Shown here piece after piece: positions 33,498 to 33,745 of a stretch of 33,745 bases of DNA. The DNA lies in contig JAFZWX010000203.1 in assembly GCA_017617145.1 (NCBI GenBank), positions 1-33,745 on the forward strand, given 5' to 3'. The translations under genes and the position numbers were made by a program. Source of the DNA: Treponema sp. Lineage in GTDB: Bacteria > Spirochaetota > Spirochaetia > Treponematales > Treponemataceae. Numbering within the stretch: the stretch's first letter is position 1; every line of letters starts with the position of its first letter. Under the pieces are notes generated by a model. That model had not been told where the DNA came from. It saw only the letters and a program-made list of their open reading frames with translations, and did no database searches.

Positions 33498-33695
33498 GAG
33501 AACTGGAGAACAATCCGAGTGCGTTGAACACCGTTCTCCTATCCGCGGTACCAGAGTAGGGCTCTGGGCCGCTCTTTGTTGTACGATGGCTGGCTTTGAC
33601 ACAAACTAATGCTCGAGATTTTTAATCTCAATAAATCAGCTGCCTTCCACCGGCTCCCCAAGTCCGTCAACTAAGGGTACAACTTTTTCTCGGAT
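33498..33695 (-). ncRNA. Candidate bridge RNA of the IS110 element
   Basis: On the transposase strand this untranslated region folds into several stems. A 7-bp stem GTTGTAC/GTACAAC (33683-33677 with 33584-33578) encloses a hairpin GAGATT-AAA-AATCTC (33629-33615). A hairpin with GCGG and CCAGAG stems follows (33572-33545). Next is a 7-bp stem GGAGAAC/GTTCTCC (33539-33533 with 33511-33505) with a 21-nt loop. A TATGAT -10-like element lies at 33707-33702. IS110 elements encode a bridge RNA in this position, with two internal loops pairing with target and donor DNA. The fold here is drawn by eye. Confidence 0.55.
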
Positions 33696-33745
33696 TGTTT
33701 AATCATAACAACTAATGCAAGTGCGTACGAACAGGAAAAGAATGA

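Larger units (their letters stand above)
32340..33745 (-). mobile_element. IS110-family insertion sequence (right end of window, extent uncertain)
   Basis: The element comprises the transposase gene and at least 270 bp of non-coding sequence upstream of it. A 13-bp inverted repeat, TTCTCCAGTTCTC (32365-32377) and GAGAACTGGAGAA (33498-33510), brackets the coding region. The exact ends are not visible: one is near 32345 and the other is at or beyond 33745. IS110 members lack simple terminal repeats, so boundaries need an empty-site comparison. Confidence 0.75.

Overview
The window looks like a chromosomal segment of a plant-polysaccharide-degrading spirochaete, most likely a gut or rumen Treponema. 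This assignment is an inference. It rests on a moderately AT-rich genome, Gram-negative-style export (lipoproteins, a TolC-like protein, an outer-membrane-type C-terminus), Gram-positive-like LplB/YtcP sugar transport genes, a GH10 xylanase lipoprotein and an EttA/HD-GYP housekeeping mix. No rRNA or tRNA gene is present to settle it.

Left part (1-4300): the end of an ABC ATPase, an ABC-2 permease and a YtrA-type GntR regulator form one + strand operon. A convergent alpha/beta hydrolase follows, divergent from a secreted GH10 xylanase lipoprotein, and then adenylate kinase (adk). Middle (4300-23140): a large exported protein with a degenerate gluzincin-like motif, a propeller-like middle and a possible C-terminal barrel; ArgD; an unrecognised 564-aa protein; a MacAB-TolC-like efflux operon on the minus strand (TolC-like, adaptor, ATPase, permease); a TraB-family membrane protein translationally coupled to a TPR lipoprotein; a divergent unrecognised membrane-anchored protein followed by EttA; and a 7TM/HD-GYP c-di-GMP phosphodiesterase.

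Right part (23140-32150): a hemicellulose oligosaccharide utilisation locus. It holds a type B carboxylesterase, a CE1/feruloyl-type esterase, a large solute-binding protein, LplB and YtcP permeases, an AraC regulator and a GH43 with a CBM6-like tail. The hydrolases here lack signal peptides while the GH10 is a lipoprotein. This suggests that xylan is cut at the surface, decorated oligomers are imported, and ester and glycoside bonds are then removed in the cytoplasm. Three of these genes share a LacI-like operator with the form GTNAANCGNTNNAC. The window ends with an IS110-family element that has a structured upstream region, a candidate bridge RNA, and that seems to cut a short gene.

The strongest non-coding signal is a set of dispersed structured repeats. 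There are two copies of a dyad that begins and ends with GTCACACGGATTCG and contains two hairpins with a constant loop and compensated variable stems. One element of a second family has the same plan with a TCAAG loop. Six copies of a REP-like motif (GGTYCCTGAG...TCGAAGG) occur, five of them inside coding sequences and read in different frames and orientations.
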